NCBI GenBank assembly: GCA_965248155.1
Contig: CBDFIO010000001.1
Span: 868,001-932,000 of the forward strand
Origin: RFSX01 sp965248155
GTDB taxonomy: Bacteria; Bacteroidota; Bacteroidia; Chitinophagales; Saprospiraceae
DNA: 64,000 nt
Direction: 5' to 3'
Both the position numbers and the translations under genes were made by a program. Each line of letters begins with the position of its first letter. The first letter of the stretch is position 1. Positions 1-8,418 of this stretch are shown here, one piece after another. Under the pieces are notes generated by a model, which worked only from the letters and a program-made list of their open reading frames with translations, was not told the origin of the DNA and made no database searches.

Positions 1-1864
1 GTTTATTATTCTCTTCTTTTAATCTAACGATAATAAGACCTTCTCTTTTATCCGGGAAAGCATATTTCAATGGGTTACTGATGAGTTCATTGACTATTAA
101 ACCTATCGGAATAACGGAGTCTACATCTAAATTTACTGACTCAATATCAAGTTGAAGTTTAATCTTTTCGGGTGAGATATTGTATGAGTGAAACAAATTA
201 CTAGTCAATTTTTCAAAGTAATTCTTAATATCTACTCCGGTAAGATTTTCTTCCTGATATAAGTTTTGATGAATTAGGGCCATAGATTTGACTCGATCTT
301 GACCTTCTTTCAAGGCATATAATGCTTTAGGATCACTAACGTGTCTTGATTGCAGTTTTAATAATGATGAAATAAATTGAAGATTATTTTTAACCCTGTG
401 ATGTATTTCTCTTAATAGCACATCTTTCTCGTCATTAGATTTTTTAATTATTTGGTTTTGGAATTTTGATTGTTTGTAAAATTTAAATAGGAAGTAAGAC
501 AGAATCGATACCAGGAGAAGACCAATAAGGCTAACAAATGAAATTGAACGTTGTTGTTTTAATTTTAGATTAGTGATCGTATTCGTAGTATTAAGATTGA
601 CTATTTCTTGTTCGTTTTCATGTTTTTGATATTGAGCTTCAAGGTCATAAACAATAGCCATCTGATCAGTATTATACAATGAATCTTTAATTTGTGTGGA
701 TAGCTCAAGATAGTCTAAGGCCTGATGTTTTTGTCCTGTATTTTTATAATATTGATAGTATTGATTGTAGAGCCGCTGGTGCACTCTTATATTCTCTGAG
801 TTTTTAACATTAAAAGTGACAGAATCAAGATGAATCTTAGCCTGAATATTATCATTGATACTTAAATAATAACTGGCTAGAGTACCATGATAATTAATCA
901 GCTGACCGTTATTAACGATTTGATGTCTATAACTTCTTGCTGAATCAATATTTACTCTCATAGACTCCATATCTTTTTCGATTCGACTAATTTTAGCCAA
1001 ACCTAGAAATGCAAAGGATTTAACTCGCCATATATTGTTCTCTCTTATTATATCTATTGCTTTTTGAAAAGTTTCCTTTGCATCCTCAATTTGTTCAGAT
1101 TGTATTTGTATTTCTCCTTTAGTGATATAATTGACTCCTGCAAATTTTAGTAAATTCGATTCCAAACAAATATTAATGGCCTTATCAATGTACTCTAGGG
1201 ATTTATAGTAATTCTTTTGACCAAGGTATAATGTGGCAATACGTTGATAGTTGCCCATTACAGCAAAATCTGATTTATCTGGTCTCAGTTCGATACTCTT
1301 TAGTATTAAATTGATCGCCTTCCGGGAATCGCCTTGTAATTGTGCTAACTTTCCTAAAGATGAATAACCGACAGAAATATGCGTAGAGTCATTTCGGTTT
1401 TCGTGGATACGGACATATTCCAACAAACTTTTTTCAGCTTCCTTATATTGACTTCTCTCAATTTGAATTTGACCTTTAGCATTAATAGCTGAAGCTTTGT
1501 TTGTATCTAAATTTTCTTTTTCATTAAGAACGATATTGAGTAAGCTATCACAGAGATGATATTCGCGGGTAAATAGATACATCTGAATTAATGCATTCAA
1601 GGCTTCATGATAATCATCTTTCATTCCAAGCTCAAATGCATTGTCAGCTATTTTCTGATATTCTATTATAGCTGCTGGTGATTTTCCTGAAAATATATAA
1701 ATATTAGCAAGTTCTAATTGGTACTCGAAAGCCTTGCTATACTCTTTCTGAGAATAAGCTTCTTCGATCTTTTGATTTAATACCTCAATTTTATCAGCTC
1801 CTTGTGAAGCAAGGGGTTGACCAGTGATGATAATGAGGCAGATTATAATAATTATTCTTTTCAT
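1..1864 (-). CDS. TPR-containing sensor histidine kinase (HisKA_2 type), 3' end outside window
   Basis: The frame opens at the ATG at 1864 and stays open to base 1, so about 621 residues are seen and the rest of the ATPase domain lies beyond the window. It starts with a hydrophobic signal sequence (MKRIIIIICLIIITG). About 400 residues of TPR-like helical repeats follow, then one membrane segment (near residues 440-462). The dimerisation box reads REIHHRVKNNLQ near residue 485, which is typical of HisKA_2 kinases. The later NELISNPLKYAFPDKREG is the N-box of the ATPase domain, with P in place of one usual residue. In the family such proteins sense through periplasmic TPRs and phosphorylate a response regulator. 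No regulator gene is adjacent in the window, so the partner is unknown. Confidence 0.88.
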   Translation of the reverse strand, partial: MKRIIIIICLIIITGQPLASQGADKIEVLNQKIEEAYSQKEYSKAFEYQLELANIYIFSGKSPAAIIEYQKIADNAFELGMKDDYHEALNALIQMYLFTREYHLCDSLLNIVLNEKENLDTNKASAINAKGQIQIERSQYKEAEKSLLEYVRIHENRNDSTHISVGYSSLGKLAQLQGDSRKAINLILKSIELRPDKSDFAVMGNYQRIATLYLGQKNYYKSLEYIDKAINICLESNLLKFAGVNYITKGEIQIQSEQIEDAKETFQKAIDIIRENNIWRVKSFAFLGLAKISRIEKDMESMRVNIDSARSYRHQIVNNGQLINYHGTLASYYLSINDNIQAKIHLDSVTFNVKNSENIRVHQRLYNQYYQYYKNTGQKHQALDYLELSTQIKDSLYNTDQMAIVYDLEAQYQKHENEQEIVNLNTTNTITNLKLKQQRSISFVSLIGLLLVSILSYFLFKFYKQSKFQNQIIKKSNDEKDVLLREIHHRVKNNLQFISSLLKLQSRHVSDPKALYALKEGQDRVKSMALIHQNLYQEENLTGVDIKNYFEKLTSNLFHSYNISPEKIKLQLDIESVNLDVDSVIPIGLIVNELISNPLKYAFPDKREGLIIVRLKEENNK

Positions 1865-2040
1865 CGATTTTGTTATACCCTTATTTATTCTATCGAGATA
1901 AAAAAAATCAATGGATCAGTTCTTTTAAATGTACTAAAAAACATTTTTTTCTTTTGCAAAATCCAATAACTAAGTAGAATTAAGATTTTGAAATTAATTC
2001 TTATGGAAATGTATATCAATTGATGTATCCTTGTATCATC

Positions 2041-2949
2041 ATGCTTTCAGTTCTAATTCCTATATATAATTACGACGTTGTCAAATTGGTGGATACACTT
2101 CAAAAGCAATGCTCTAAGCTGAAGATAGCCTATGAGATATTATGCTTTGATGATGGATCAACAGGAGAATTCAAACGCATCAATTCTCAAGTTGCCGGCT
2201 ATTTTGCCGTTAACTATACAGAGTTGTCTCAAAATTTGGGAAGGGCAAAAATTCGTAATTGGTTGGCGAAAAGTGCAAGCTATGACAATCTTCTTTTTTT
2301 GGATTGTGATTCAAAAGTATCGGGTAGAAATTTCGTTAAAAAATATATTTCTGAAATTGGTAAAGCAGATATTATTTCCGGAGGCAGATCTTATACTAAA
2401 TCACCGCCAAGGGCAAAATCTAAAAAGTTACATTGGTTATTTGGAGTCCATCGGGAATCCAAGTCAGCCAAGTTTCGCAATAAACATCCCTATTTGTTTT
2501 TCCACTCCAATAATTTTTTGGTTAAGAAAAGTCTCATCTCTAAAATAAAATTTGATGAGTCCGTTAAGGGCTATGGCTATGAAGATCTATTGTTTGGTCA
2601 AAGACTAAAGGATGAAGGAATATTAGCAAGACATATTGATAATCCTATACAACATCTAGGCTTAGAAAAGAGCCAACACTTTTTGAAAAAAACAAGCCAA
2701 GCTATAGACAATCTTTTAATCTTAAAATATTCAGGGAAAGGGATAGAAACCAGATTAGAAAAAGCCGCTAATCGTCTACAGGATTTAGGATTTCATGAGG
2801 ATTTTCTTAAGATCTATAAATGGAGAGAAAAGTCTATAGAGAAAAATCTTCTCTCAAATAATCCAAGGATTAGAAATCTGGATTTCTATAAATTAAATTA
2901 TTATCTAGTCAAAAGACGAGAATGGATAGACAGGAAAAATTCGAATTAA
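2041..2949 (+). CDS. family 2 glycosyltransferase
   Basis: The protein begins LSVLIPIYNYD, the usual first strand of a GT-A fold. It continues with a CFDDGS motif and a LFLDCDSKV stretch that supplies the metal-binding acidic residues; later GYGYEDLLFGQRL is the expected ED acceptor region. Such enzymes move a sugar from a nucleotide sugar onto a polysaccharide or lipid acceptor in the cytoplasm. The frame is also open from a TTG at 2020 and an ATG at 2023. I prefer the ATG at 2041 because family proteins begin right before this strand (302 residues). There is no transmembrane segment. Its 3' end overlaps the convergent ilvE by 4 bases. The donor and acceptor sugars cannot be told from sequence. 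Confidence 0.85.
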   Translation: MLSVLIPIYNYDVVKLVDTLQKQCSKLKIAYEILCFDDGSTGEFKRINSQVAGYFAVNYTELSQNLGRAKIRNWLAKSASYDNLLFLDCDSKVSGRNFVKKYISEIGKADIISGGRSYTKSPPRAKSKKLHWLFGVHRESKSAKFRNKHPYLFFHSNNFLVKKSLISKIKFDESVKGYGYEDLLFGQRLKDEGILARHIDNPIQHLGLEKSQHFLKKTSQAIDNLLILKYSGKGIETRLEKAANRLQDLGFHEDFLKIYKWREKSIEKNLLSNNPRIRNLDFYKLNYYLVKRREWIDRKNSN

Positions 2950-4010
2950 ACGACGCGTAAAGTCCAATTAAATTCGTCCTCCAGTCTTTCACTTCGAATC
3001 CCGTTCAGAGTATCTTTGAGTAAAGGCGCAATTTTATAAGTCTGTGCATCGAGGTGTACTGAATCTCCTCTGTAGGATATTTCTTTGACCATTGCAATCA
3101 CCGCTGCAGTTCCTGAGCCAAATACTTCTTTGAGTCTGCCATTCTTCCCAAGCTCCATAACTTCATCTATTGAAATCTCTCGTTCTTCAACATTATATCC
3201 TTTCGATTTCAAAATCTCTAAACATGAACCACGAGTGATACCTTTTAAAATAGTACCATCTGTAATTGGAGTAACAATAGTATCATCGATAACGAAGAAA
3301 ATGTTCATCGTTCCTACTTCTTGTACAAGTTTATGATTCTCAGCATCAAGCCATAGAACTTGATCAAAACCTTCTTGTTTTGCAAGATTAGCAGCATAGA
3401 GTGATGCTCCATAATTTCCTGCTGCTTTCGCTTCTCCAACTCCTCCTTTAGCAGCTCTGATATATTCTTCATCAGCTTTGAGTCGTAAATCTTTTGGATA
3501 ATATGGTCCAACTGGACAGCAGAATATCACAAATTTATAAGTCTGTGCCACTTGGACTCCAATGAATTCATCCATTGCAACCATATATGGTCTAAGATAC
3601 AAGGCACTTCCTTCCTGAGGAGGAATCCAATTTTTTTCCAGTTTTACCAACTCATACACCGCTTCCATGAAATACTCTTTAGGAAATGCAGGCATACACA
3701 TCCTCTCAGCAGATTGATTTATTCTATCCGCATGCAATTCAGGTCTGAAAAGAATAGGAGTTCCATCTTCGCTTAAGGTGGCTTTCATTCCTTCAAAAAT
3801 GGCTTGTCCATAATGCCAGGCTATATTGGCTGGATGAATGGAAAAATTACCAAAAGATTGGATTTTCATGCCTGACCAAACCCCATCTTTATAATCAGCC
3901 ACATACATGTGATCTGTAAATTCTCTTCCGAATGGAATGTTGTTAAAATCTATAGTATCTACTTTGGAAGTCCTGCTTTTTTCAATGAGAAGATTGGTAG
4001 TGGCTATCAT
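2946..4010 (-). CDS. ilvE: branched-chain amino acid aminotransferase
   Basis: This 354-residue protein is a fold-type IV PLP aminotransferase of the BCAT type. The PLP lysine lies in GEAKAAGNYGAS (near residue 197), and other family blocks are visible: HYGQAIFEGMKA, LYLRPYM, QVLWLDAE, QEVGTMNIFFV and TRGSCLEI. It interconverts leucine, isoleucine and valine with their 2-oxo acids using glutamate/2-oxoglutarate. Length and start agree with the type II BCAT subgroup. It appears to be a single-gene unit read away from the 4.0-4.2 kb intergenic region; no other ilv gene is in the window. Confidence 0.93.
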   Translation of the reverse strand: MIATTNLLIEKSRTSKVDTIDFNNIPFGREFTDHMYVADYKDGVWSGMKIQSFGNFSIHPANIAWHYGQAIFEGMKATLSEDGTPILFRPELHADRINQSAERMCMPAFPKEYFMEAVYELVKLEKNWIPPQEGSALYLRPYMVAMDEFIGVQVAQTYKFVIFCCPVGPYYPKDLRLKADEEYIRAAKGGVGEAKAAGNYGASLYAANLAKQEGFDQVLWLDAENHKLVQEVGTMNIFFVIDDTIVTPITDGTILKGITRGSCLEILKSKGYNVEEREISIDEVMELGKNGRLKEVFGSGTAAVIAMVKEISYRGDSVHLDAQTYKIAPLLKDTLNGIRSERLEDEFNWTLRVV

Positions 4011-4188
4011 TATCTATAGGTTTTATATTATTAATAAGTTTAAGGGCTTATTGTTTAAAATTATTTCTCGATTGAAATAATTTCAATGGTGCAAATTTAA
4101 CTAATTTTATATAATTCTTTTTGAATAGCTATTATGTAGAAATGAAAGAATATAATTTGGTATATTGCGATAATTAAAAATAAAAATT

Positions 4189-4611
4189 TTGAATCCAACT
4201 TTTTTCGATTTTGACAAATACGAGCTTCCCGAATTATCTAATTTTCAATTGTCAGAAGTACAAAATCCCACTACAGCAGTAATTCTGAATCATGAAGATT
4301 ACGAAAATCAAAAAGATTTACTCCATAAAATATTAGAGTCAATAGAGATAAAAATTGAAGACATCTTACTTTGTAAGTGCATAGATAATAATCAATATCA
4401 TCTGCAAAAAACATTGCCGAACTCAATAAAATCCATATTTGTATTCGGAATTAATCCTGCGCTTCTTAGTTTGAATGCATCATTTCGAGCCTATCATGTG
4501 TATCAAACCGAAAACTATAATATTCTTTTTAATCACTCACTAAACAAACTGGCAGAAAACAGAGATTATAAAAAAGCGCTATGGGCGGTACTTCAATTTT
4601 TTAAGAGTTAA
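4189..4611 (+). CDS. hypothetical protein upstream of rdgB
   Basis: This 140-residue protein is read from a TTG start and ends 2 bases before the rdgB start codon, so the two are probably cotranscribed. I do not recognise a named family. It has a mixed alpha/beta look with an IFVFGINPALLSL segment in the middle and an aromatic C-terminus (KKALWAVLQFF). There is no signal peptide or membrane segment, so it is probably cytoplasmic. Its pairing with a nucleotide-pool enzyme hints at DNA metabolism, but that is context only. Confidence 0.6.
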   Translation: MNPTFFDFDKYELPELSNFQLSEVQNPTTAVILNHEDYENQKDLLHKILESIEIKIEDILLCKCIDNNQYHLQKTLPNSIKSIFVFGINPALLSLNASFRAYHVYQTENYNILFNHSLNKLAENRDYKKALWAVLQFFKS

Positions 4612-4613
4612 TT

Positions 4614-5206
4614 ATGAAGAATGCGGTTGAACTCGTTTTTGCTACTGCTAATCCACACAAACTTGCCGAAGTACGAACAATCATTCGTGATGAAAGGATT
4701 AAGCTAAAATCTCTAAAAGATATCAATTGGCTTGAGGATATAGAGGAGACGGGATCAACACTTGATGAAAATGCATTGATAAAGGCACGCGCAATCTATA
4801 ACTCTACTGGTATGAATGTATTTGCAGATGACACTGGATTGGAAGTTCGGCATATAAACATGGGCCCCGGAGTTCATACGGCCAGATATGCAGGGGAACA
4901 AAGAAATGCGGAAGACAATATGAATAAACTTCTGAAGGCCTTGGAAGGTGCATCCGATAGAACGGCTCAGTTTAGGGCAGTAATCGCATTAATTTGGGAA
5001 GGTAAAGAGTATCTGTTTGAGGGAGTCGTAACAGGCCAAATATCAGAAATGAAAAAAGGCATGGGAGGATTCGGGTATATGATCCCGTTTTTATTCCAGA
5101 TGGCTACAACAGGAGTTTTGGACAATTAAGTGATGAGATCAAAAATTCTATTAGTCATCGATATCGCTCAGTTGAAAAGATGAGCGAATTTCTTTCCAGC
5201 ATATAA
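4614..5206 (+). pseudogene. rdgB: RdgB/HAM1 non-canonical purine NTP pyrophosphatase, frameshifted
   Basis: The family hydrolyses dITP/XTP to the monophosphate to keep deaminated purines out of DNA. The N-terminal motif FATANPHKLAEV, the DDTGLEV block and PGVHTARYAG are all present. After GGFGY (codon 155, bases 5076-5078) the frame breaks. Ignoring two bases at 5079-5080 (an extra AT in TATAT) restores the conserved DPVFIPDGYNRSF, SHRYRSVEKM and a stop at 5204-5206, giving the normal length of about 196 residues. As written the protein ends at 5129 after an aberrant tail and lacks a conserved C-terminal block, so it is probably inactive unless this is a sequencing error. Confidence 0.9.
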
Positions 5207-5240
5207 AAAAGGCTCAGAGTAAACTGCAAGCCTTTTTATC
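5206..5240. terminator. bidirectional intrinsic terminator
   Basis: A 9-bp stem (AAAAAGGCT at 5206-5214 pairing with AGCCTTTTT at 5229-5237) has a 14-base loop. It has T-runs on both strands and sits between the convergent rdgB and DUF1573 genes. Confidence 0.7.
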
Positions 5241-5257
5241 AATAATTTTCTTTTTGA

Positions 5258-5797
5258 TTAAGCAGGTGAGTCCGTTGTTGCAGGCTCCTCTTTTTTATCA
5301 ACTTTACCTTTAATTGTCAAGTAAGTATTAACAGGATCTGTATTTGCTGTGATAGTCACTTTTTTTGACTGAAGTCCACCACCTACTTTTCCTTTGTTTT
5401 TAGAATCAAATTGAACTTTAATTGCAGCAGTTTTACCTGGAGCAATTGGCTCTCTTGGCCAATCAGGAACAGTACATCCGCAACTTCCTTTTGCGTTACT
5501 GATGATTAATGGCTCATCACCTGTATTTTTAAATTCGTAATTGTGTACAACTTTTTCTCCTTCCATCACCATACCGAAATCAAATTCAGTTTCAGTGAAT
5601 TCCATAGTTGTGATTGGTCCAGCAGGAACAGCAGTCTCAGCGTCAGGAATTGGGTTTGCAGTTGGAGTAGCTACATTAGCAGCAGTTGTTGGGGCCGAAG
5701 GTGTTACAGTTGCACCGTCAGTAGCAGTAGTGCCTTCATTTTTGCATGCTACCATTGACATAAGTGCTATAACAAATAGAAATCCTAATTTTTTCAT
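5258..5797 (-). CDS. DUF1573 lipoprotein
   Basis: The 179-residue product has a lipoprotein signal peptide ending MSMVAC with the cysteine at residue 18. A low-complexity Ala/Thr/Pro linker follows to about residue 60, then one DUF1573 (ASH-like immunoglobulin) domain. The domain shows the family hallmarks FDFGMVMEGE, YEFKNTGDEPLII, GSCGCTVPDWP and PIAPGKTAAIKVQF. DUF1573 lipoproteins are abundant in Bacteroidota envelopes; their function is not established. It is monocistronic and ends at the shared terminator. Confidence 0.88.
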   Translation of the reverse strand: MKKLGFLFVIALMSMVACKNEGTTATDGATVTPSAPTTAANVATPTANPIPDAETAVPAGPITTMEFTETEFDFGMVMEGEKVVHNYEFKNTGDEPLIISNAKGSCGCTVPDWPREPIAPGKTAAIKVQFDSKNKGKVGGGLQSKKVTITANTDPVNTYLTIKGKVDKKEEPATTDSPA

Positions 5798-5926
5798 TTT
5801 TTCTTTTTTAATTCAAATAATGTTGTTGCAAATATATCCGAAAAGCGATACCAAACACGATTCTAAACATAATCTAGGTGGGGATTAACAAGCGATTAAC
5901 AAACTATTAAAGCCTGATTCAACTTT

Positions 5927-7570
5927 TCATCTTTTTTCATGCTGTTCTATCACCCATTCTTCAAATTCTTCCTGATCAAAGGCATTCAAACACATGGACC
6001 TAAGCAAGCCTCCTTTTCGAGCTACACAAACTCCATAATAGATATCATTTATTCCCTCAATAGAATGCGCATCAGGATTAATAGAGAGTAAGACATCCTT
6101 TTGCATAGCGTATTGAATCCAGGTCCAATCGAGATCAAGACGATTTGGATTGGCATTAATTTCAATGGCCACATTATTATCTGCACATGCATCAATAATT
6201 TTTTTATGATCTATTGGATAACCTTTTCTACTGAGTAAAAGTCTTCCGGTAGGGTGGCCCAATATCGAAGTGTATGGATTTTCAATCGCTTTAATAAGTC
6301 GCTTGGTTGCTTTTTCTTCATCCATCTGAAGATTGGAATGTACGGAAGCTATGACTATCTCTATTTCGGCGAGTACATCATCAGGATAATCCAATTCTCC
6401 GGTAGAGAGGATATCTGATTCAATCCCTGAAAACAAACGAAAATCTGATTCTTGTTGATCTATAGTTCTGATCTCTTCTAATTGTTGATACAGTCTTTCA
6501 ATTTGTAAGCCATTTGTATAAAACGCAGATCTTGAATGATCACTAAGTACAAAGTATTCATATCCTTTATCTAAAGAAGCTGCAACCATTTCTTCAATTG
6601 TATTAATACCATCACTGTAAGTACTATGATTATGTATACATCCCCGAATATCTCCGACATCAACTATCGCATGTGCATTAGTATATTGATTCAGGAATTC
6701 CAGATTACTATCTTCTCTAAATTCCGGTATGATATAATTCAAATTGTTCTTTTCGAATACATCTTCCTGAGATTCATAAGGAGAAGATTCAATTTTTAGA
6801 GCCTCCCAAAATTTTGAACCACAAGAGGATTTCACCAAATTGTAACAGAATTCTTCGCTTGAGGAATAGATTAGTTCAACTTCAATGTTGTGGTAATAAT
6901 GCTTCTCGTCTATTTTGTTGTACGCATCATTTTTACTGAGTTCTTCTATAATCACAGCTGATTCCACATCTGCAATCACGGAAATAGTATCAATTACCTG
7001 GTCTTTACGATATATTGATCCTGTTAATTGAATATTATTTTGAGGGTATGTTGGTTTAAGAAATGATATTAACTCTAAAGCGATCTTTTCAGCTACAGCA
7101 AAATGCACTTTGTTAGAAGATTCGATAAAATATTCGAGCTGAATTTTTAATGTAGCTTGAGTTTTTGCTCCGAATCCTTTTAATTCAACGAGTCGATTTT
7201 CATTAACTGCATATAATAATTCACCTACTGATTCAATACCAAGGTCTTCCCAGACAGTTTTGACTTTTTTAGGACCAAAGCCCTTAATCCTTAGCATATT
7301 GACCACTCCTTCCGGTGTCATATCAAAATAGGTGTTCATGACTTGCATCTCTCCGGTCTGAAGAAGCTCCTGGATTTTATCTTGTAAAGCTTTACCGATT
7401 CCGGGAATTTCCGAAATCGCTTCTGGATTCATCTCCGATAATTCGTCAGGCCATTTTCTCAAAGTGATATAGGCACTTGAATAAGATCGGGATTTAAATT
7501 GATTTTCACCATGGAGGTCCATTAACTTAGCTAGTAGCTGAAATTGTTTAGCTATTTCTTTATTATTCAT
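5927..7570 (-). CDS. PolX-like protein: HhH, degenerate polymerase-beta domain and PHP domain
   Basis: This 547-residue protein has the PolX layout. Helix-hairpin-helix units come first (SEIPGIGKALQDKI and RIKGFGPKKVKT), then a polymerase-X palm, then a C-terminal PHP phosphoesterase. The PHP metal ligands are kept: HNHSTYSDG, SDHS, GIESDI, ASVHS, LGHPTGR and PDAH. In the palm, the usual GS-x-RR...D-x-D appears as GSIYR...TIS, so both metal aspartates are gone, and the third is Glu (IEVELIY). The nucleotide-binding GSKxHN reads GSKFWE. The expected activity is therefore a PHP nuclease or phosphatase with a structural palm, not a polymerase. That is inference from motifs. The gene is monocistronic on the minus strand. 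Confidence 0.87.
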   Translation of the reverse strand: MNNKEIAKQFQLLAKLMDLHGENQFKSRSYSSAYITLRKWPDELSEMNPEAISEIPGIGKALQDKIQELLQTGEMQVMNTYFDMTPEGVVNMLRIKGFGPKKVKTVWEDLGIESVGELLYAVNENRLVELKGFGAKTQATLKIQLEYFIESSNKVHFAVAEKIALELISFLKPTYPQNNIQLTGSIYRKDQVIDTISVIADVESAVIIEELSKNDAYNKIDEKHYYHNIEVELIYSSSEEFCYNLVKSSCGSKFWEALKIESSPYESQEDVFEKNNLNYIIPEFREDSNLEFLNQYTNAHAIVDVGDIRGCIHNHSTYSDGINTIEEMVAASLDKGYEYFVLSDHSRSAFYTNGLQIERLYQQLEEIRTIDQQESDFRLFSGIESDILSTGELDYPDDVLAEIEIVIASVHSNLQMDEEKATKRLIKAIENPYTSILGHPTGRLLLSRKGYPIDHKKIIDACADNNVAIEINANPNRLDLDWTWIQYAMQKDVLLSINPDAHSIEGINDIYYGVCVARKGGLLRSMCLNAFDQEEFEEWVIEQHEKR

Positions 7571-7648
7571 GAATACAATTCAGATTAATCAATTTGGCTT
7601 TGAGATAATTTTTGAATATACTAAATTCGCATAAAATTTAATAATAGT

Positions 7649-8278
7649 ATGAGATCAATATTTTTTGTATCGGTTTTAGTTTTTCTAGTCTCTTGCAGTG
7701 GTTCGGTAAATACCGGAAGCGTTGCAAACCTGGATGGGTATTCTACTGATGTTATCTCCGGTACCAATATAACAAGGGCAACCAAAAAGAATGCTGGAGG
7801 CCAGATTACAGAGGAAGGATTTATTAGCGGAGGAAAAAGAAATGGCGTTTGGCTAACGTACTATGATGGCGAGCATAAAGGTAAGATTAAGACTGTAGCC
7901 TCATATTCAGATGGCATTTTGAGCGGACCATACCTGGAACTTTCTAACAGGGGCCAAATAGAAAAAGAAGTCACCTATGCCAATAATCAATACAATGGCA
8001 GATTTGCAGTATACAAATTTGGGCGGGTTCAACAAAATTCTCATTATAAGAACAATAAGTTAGATGGGACTTATAGTGAATACACCAATAATGGAAAGAT
8101 TCAAAAGGAAATTAATTATAAGGATGGAAAGCAACACGGTATAATGAGATACTACAATGAAGCAGGTCAGGTTACAGTTCAATATGAATATAAGAACGGA
8201 GAAAAAATCGGTGGTGGAATGATTGATCTGAAAGGGCCGGAAGAAACAGAAGAATCTGAAGAAACAGAAGATAAATAA
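7649..8278 (+). CDS. MORN-like repeat lipoprotein
   Basis: The 209-residue protein has a lipoprotein leader (FLVSC, cysteine at residue 16). About five MORN-variant repeats follow, of the form KNGxWxxYYxxGxxK, for example GKRNGVWLTYYDG, LDGTYSEYTNNGK and KQHGIMRYYNEAG. The tail is acidic (EETEESEETED). Such repeats are found in the so-called YwqK-type proteins of Bacteroidota, which are exported and of unknown role. A possible -7 box (TAAATTCG, 7622-7629) lies 20 bases before the ATG. A strong terminator follows. Confidence 0.8.
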   Translation: MRSIFFVSVLVFLVSCSGSVNTGSVANLDGYSTDVISGTNITRATKKNAGGQITEEGFISGGKRNGVWLTYYDGEHKGKIKTVASYSDGILSGPYLELSNRGQIEKEVTYANNQYNGRFAVYKFGRVQQNSHYKNNKLDGTYSEYTNNGKIQKEINYKDGKQHGIMRYYNEAGQVTVQYEYKNGEKIGGGMIDLKGPEETEESEETEDK

Positions 8279-8303
8279 CTTTTAACCTTCTGACCAAATG
8301 AAT

Positions 8304-8337
8304 AGTCGTGTAGTTTTTTACTGCACGACTTTTTTTA
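8304..8337 (+). terminator. intrinsic terminator
   Basis: An 11-bp stem (8304-8314 with 8320-8330, one G-T wobble) with a 5-base loop is followed by seven T residues. It ends the MORN-like lipoprotein unit. Confidence 0.85.
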
Positions 8338-8418
8338 TTGAGACAACACGTCATTCATTAGTATTTGCTACGTTATAGTAAATGGATTCTAAATTTTAAG
8401 ATTAAAAGACAATAAACT

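Noticed and set aside
5541..5888. 115-residue plus-strand frame opposite the DUF1573 lipoprotein
   Set aside because: It is low-complexity and antisense to the Ala/Thr linker of a clear gene.
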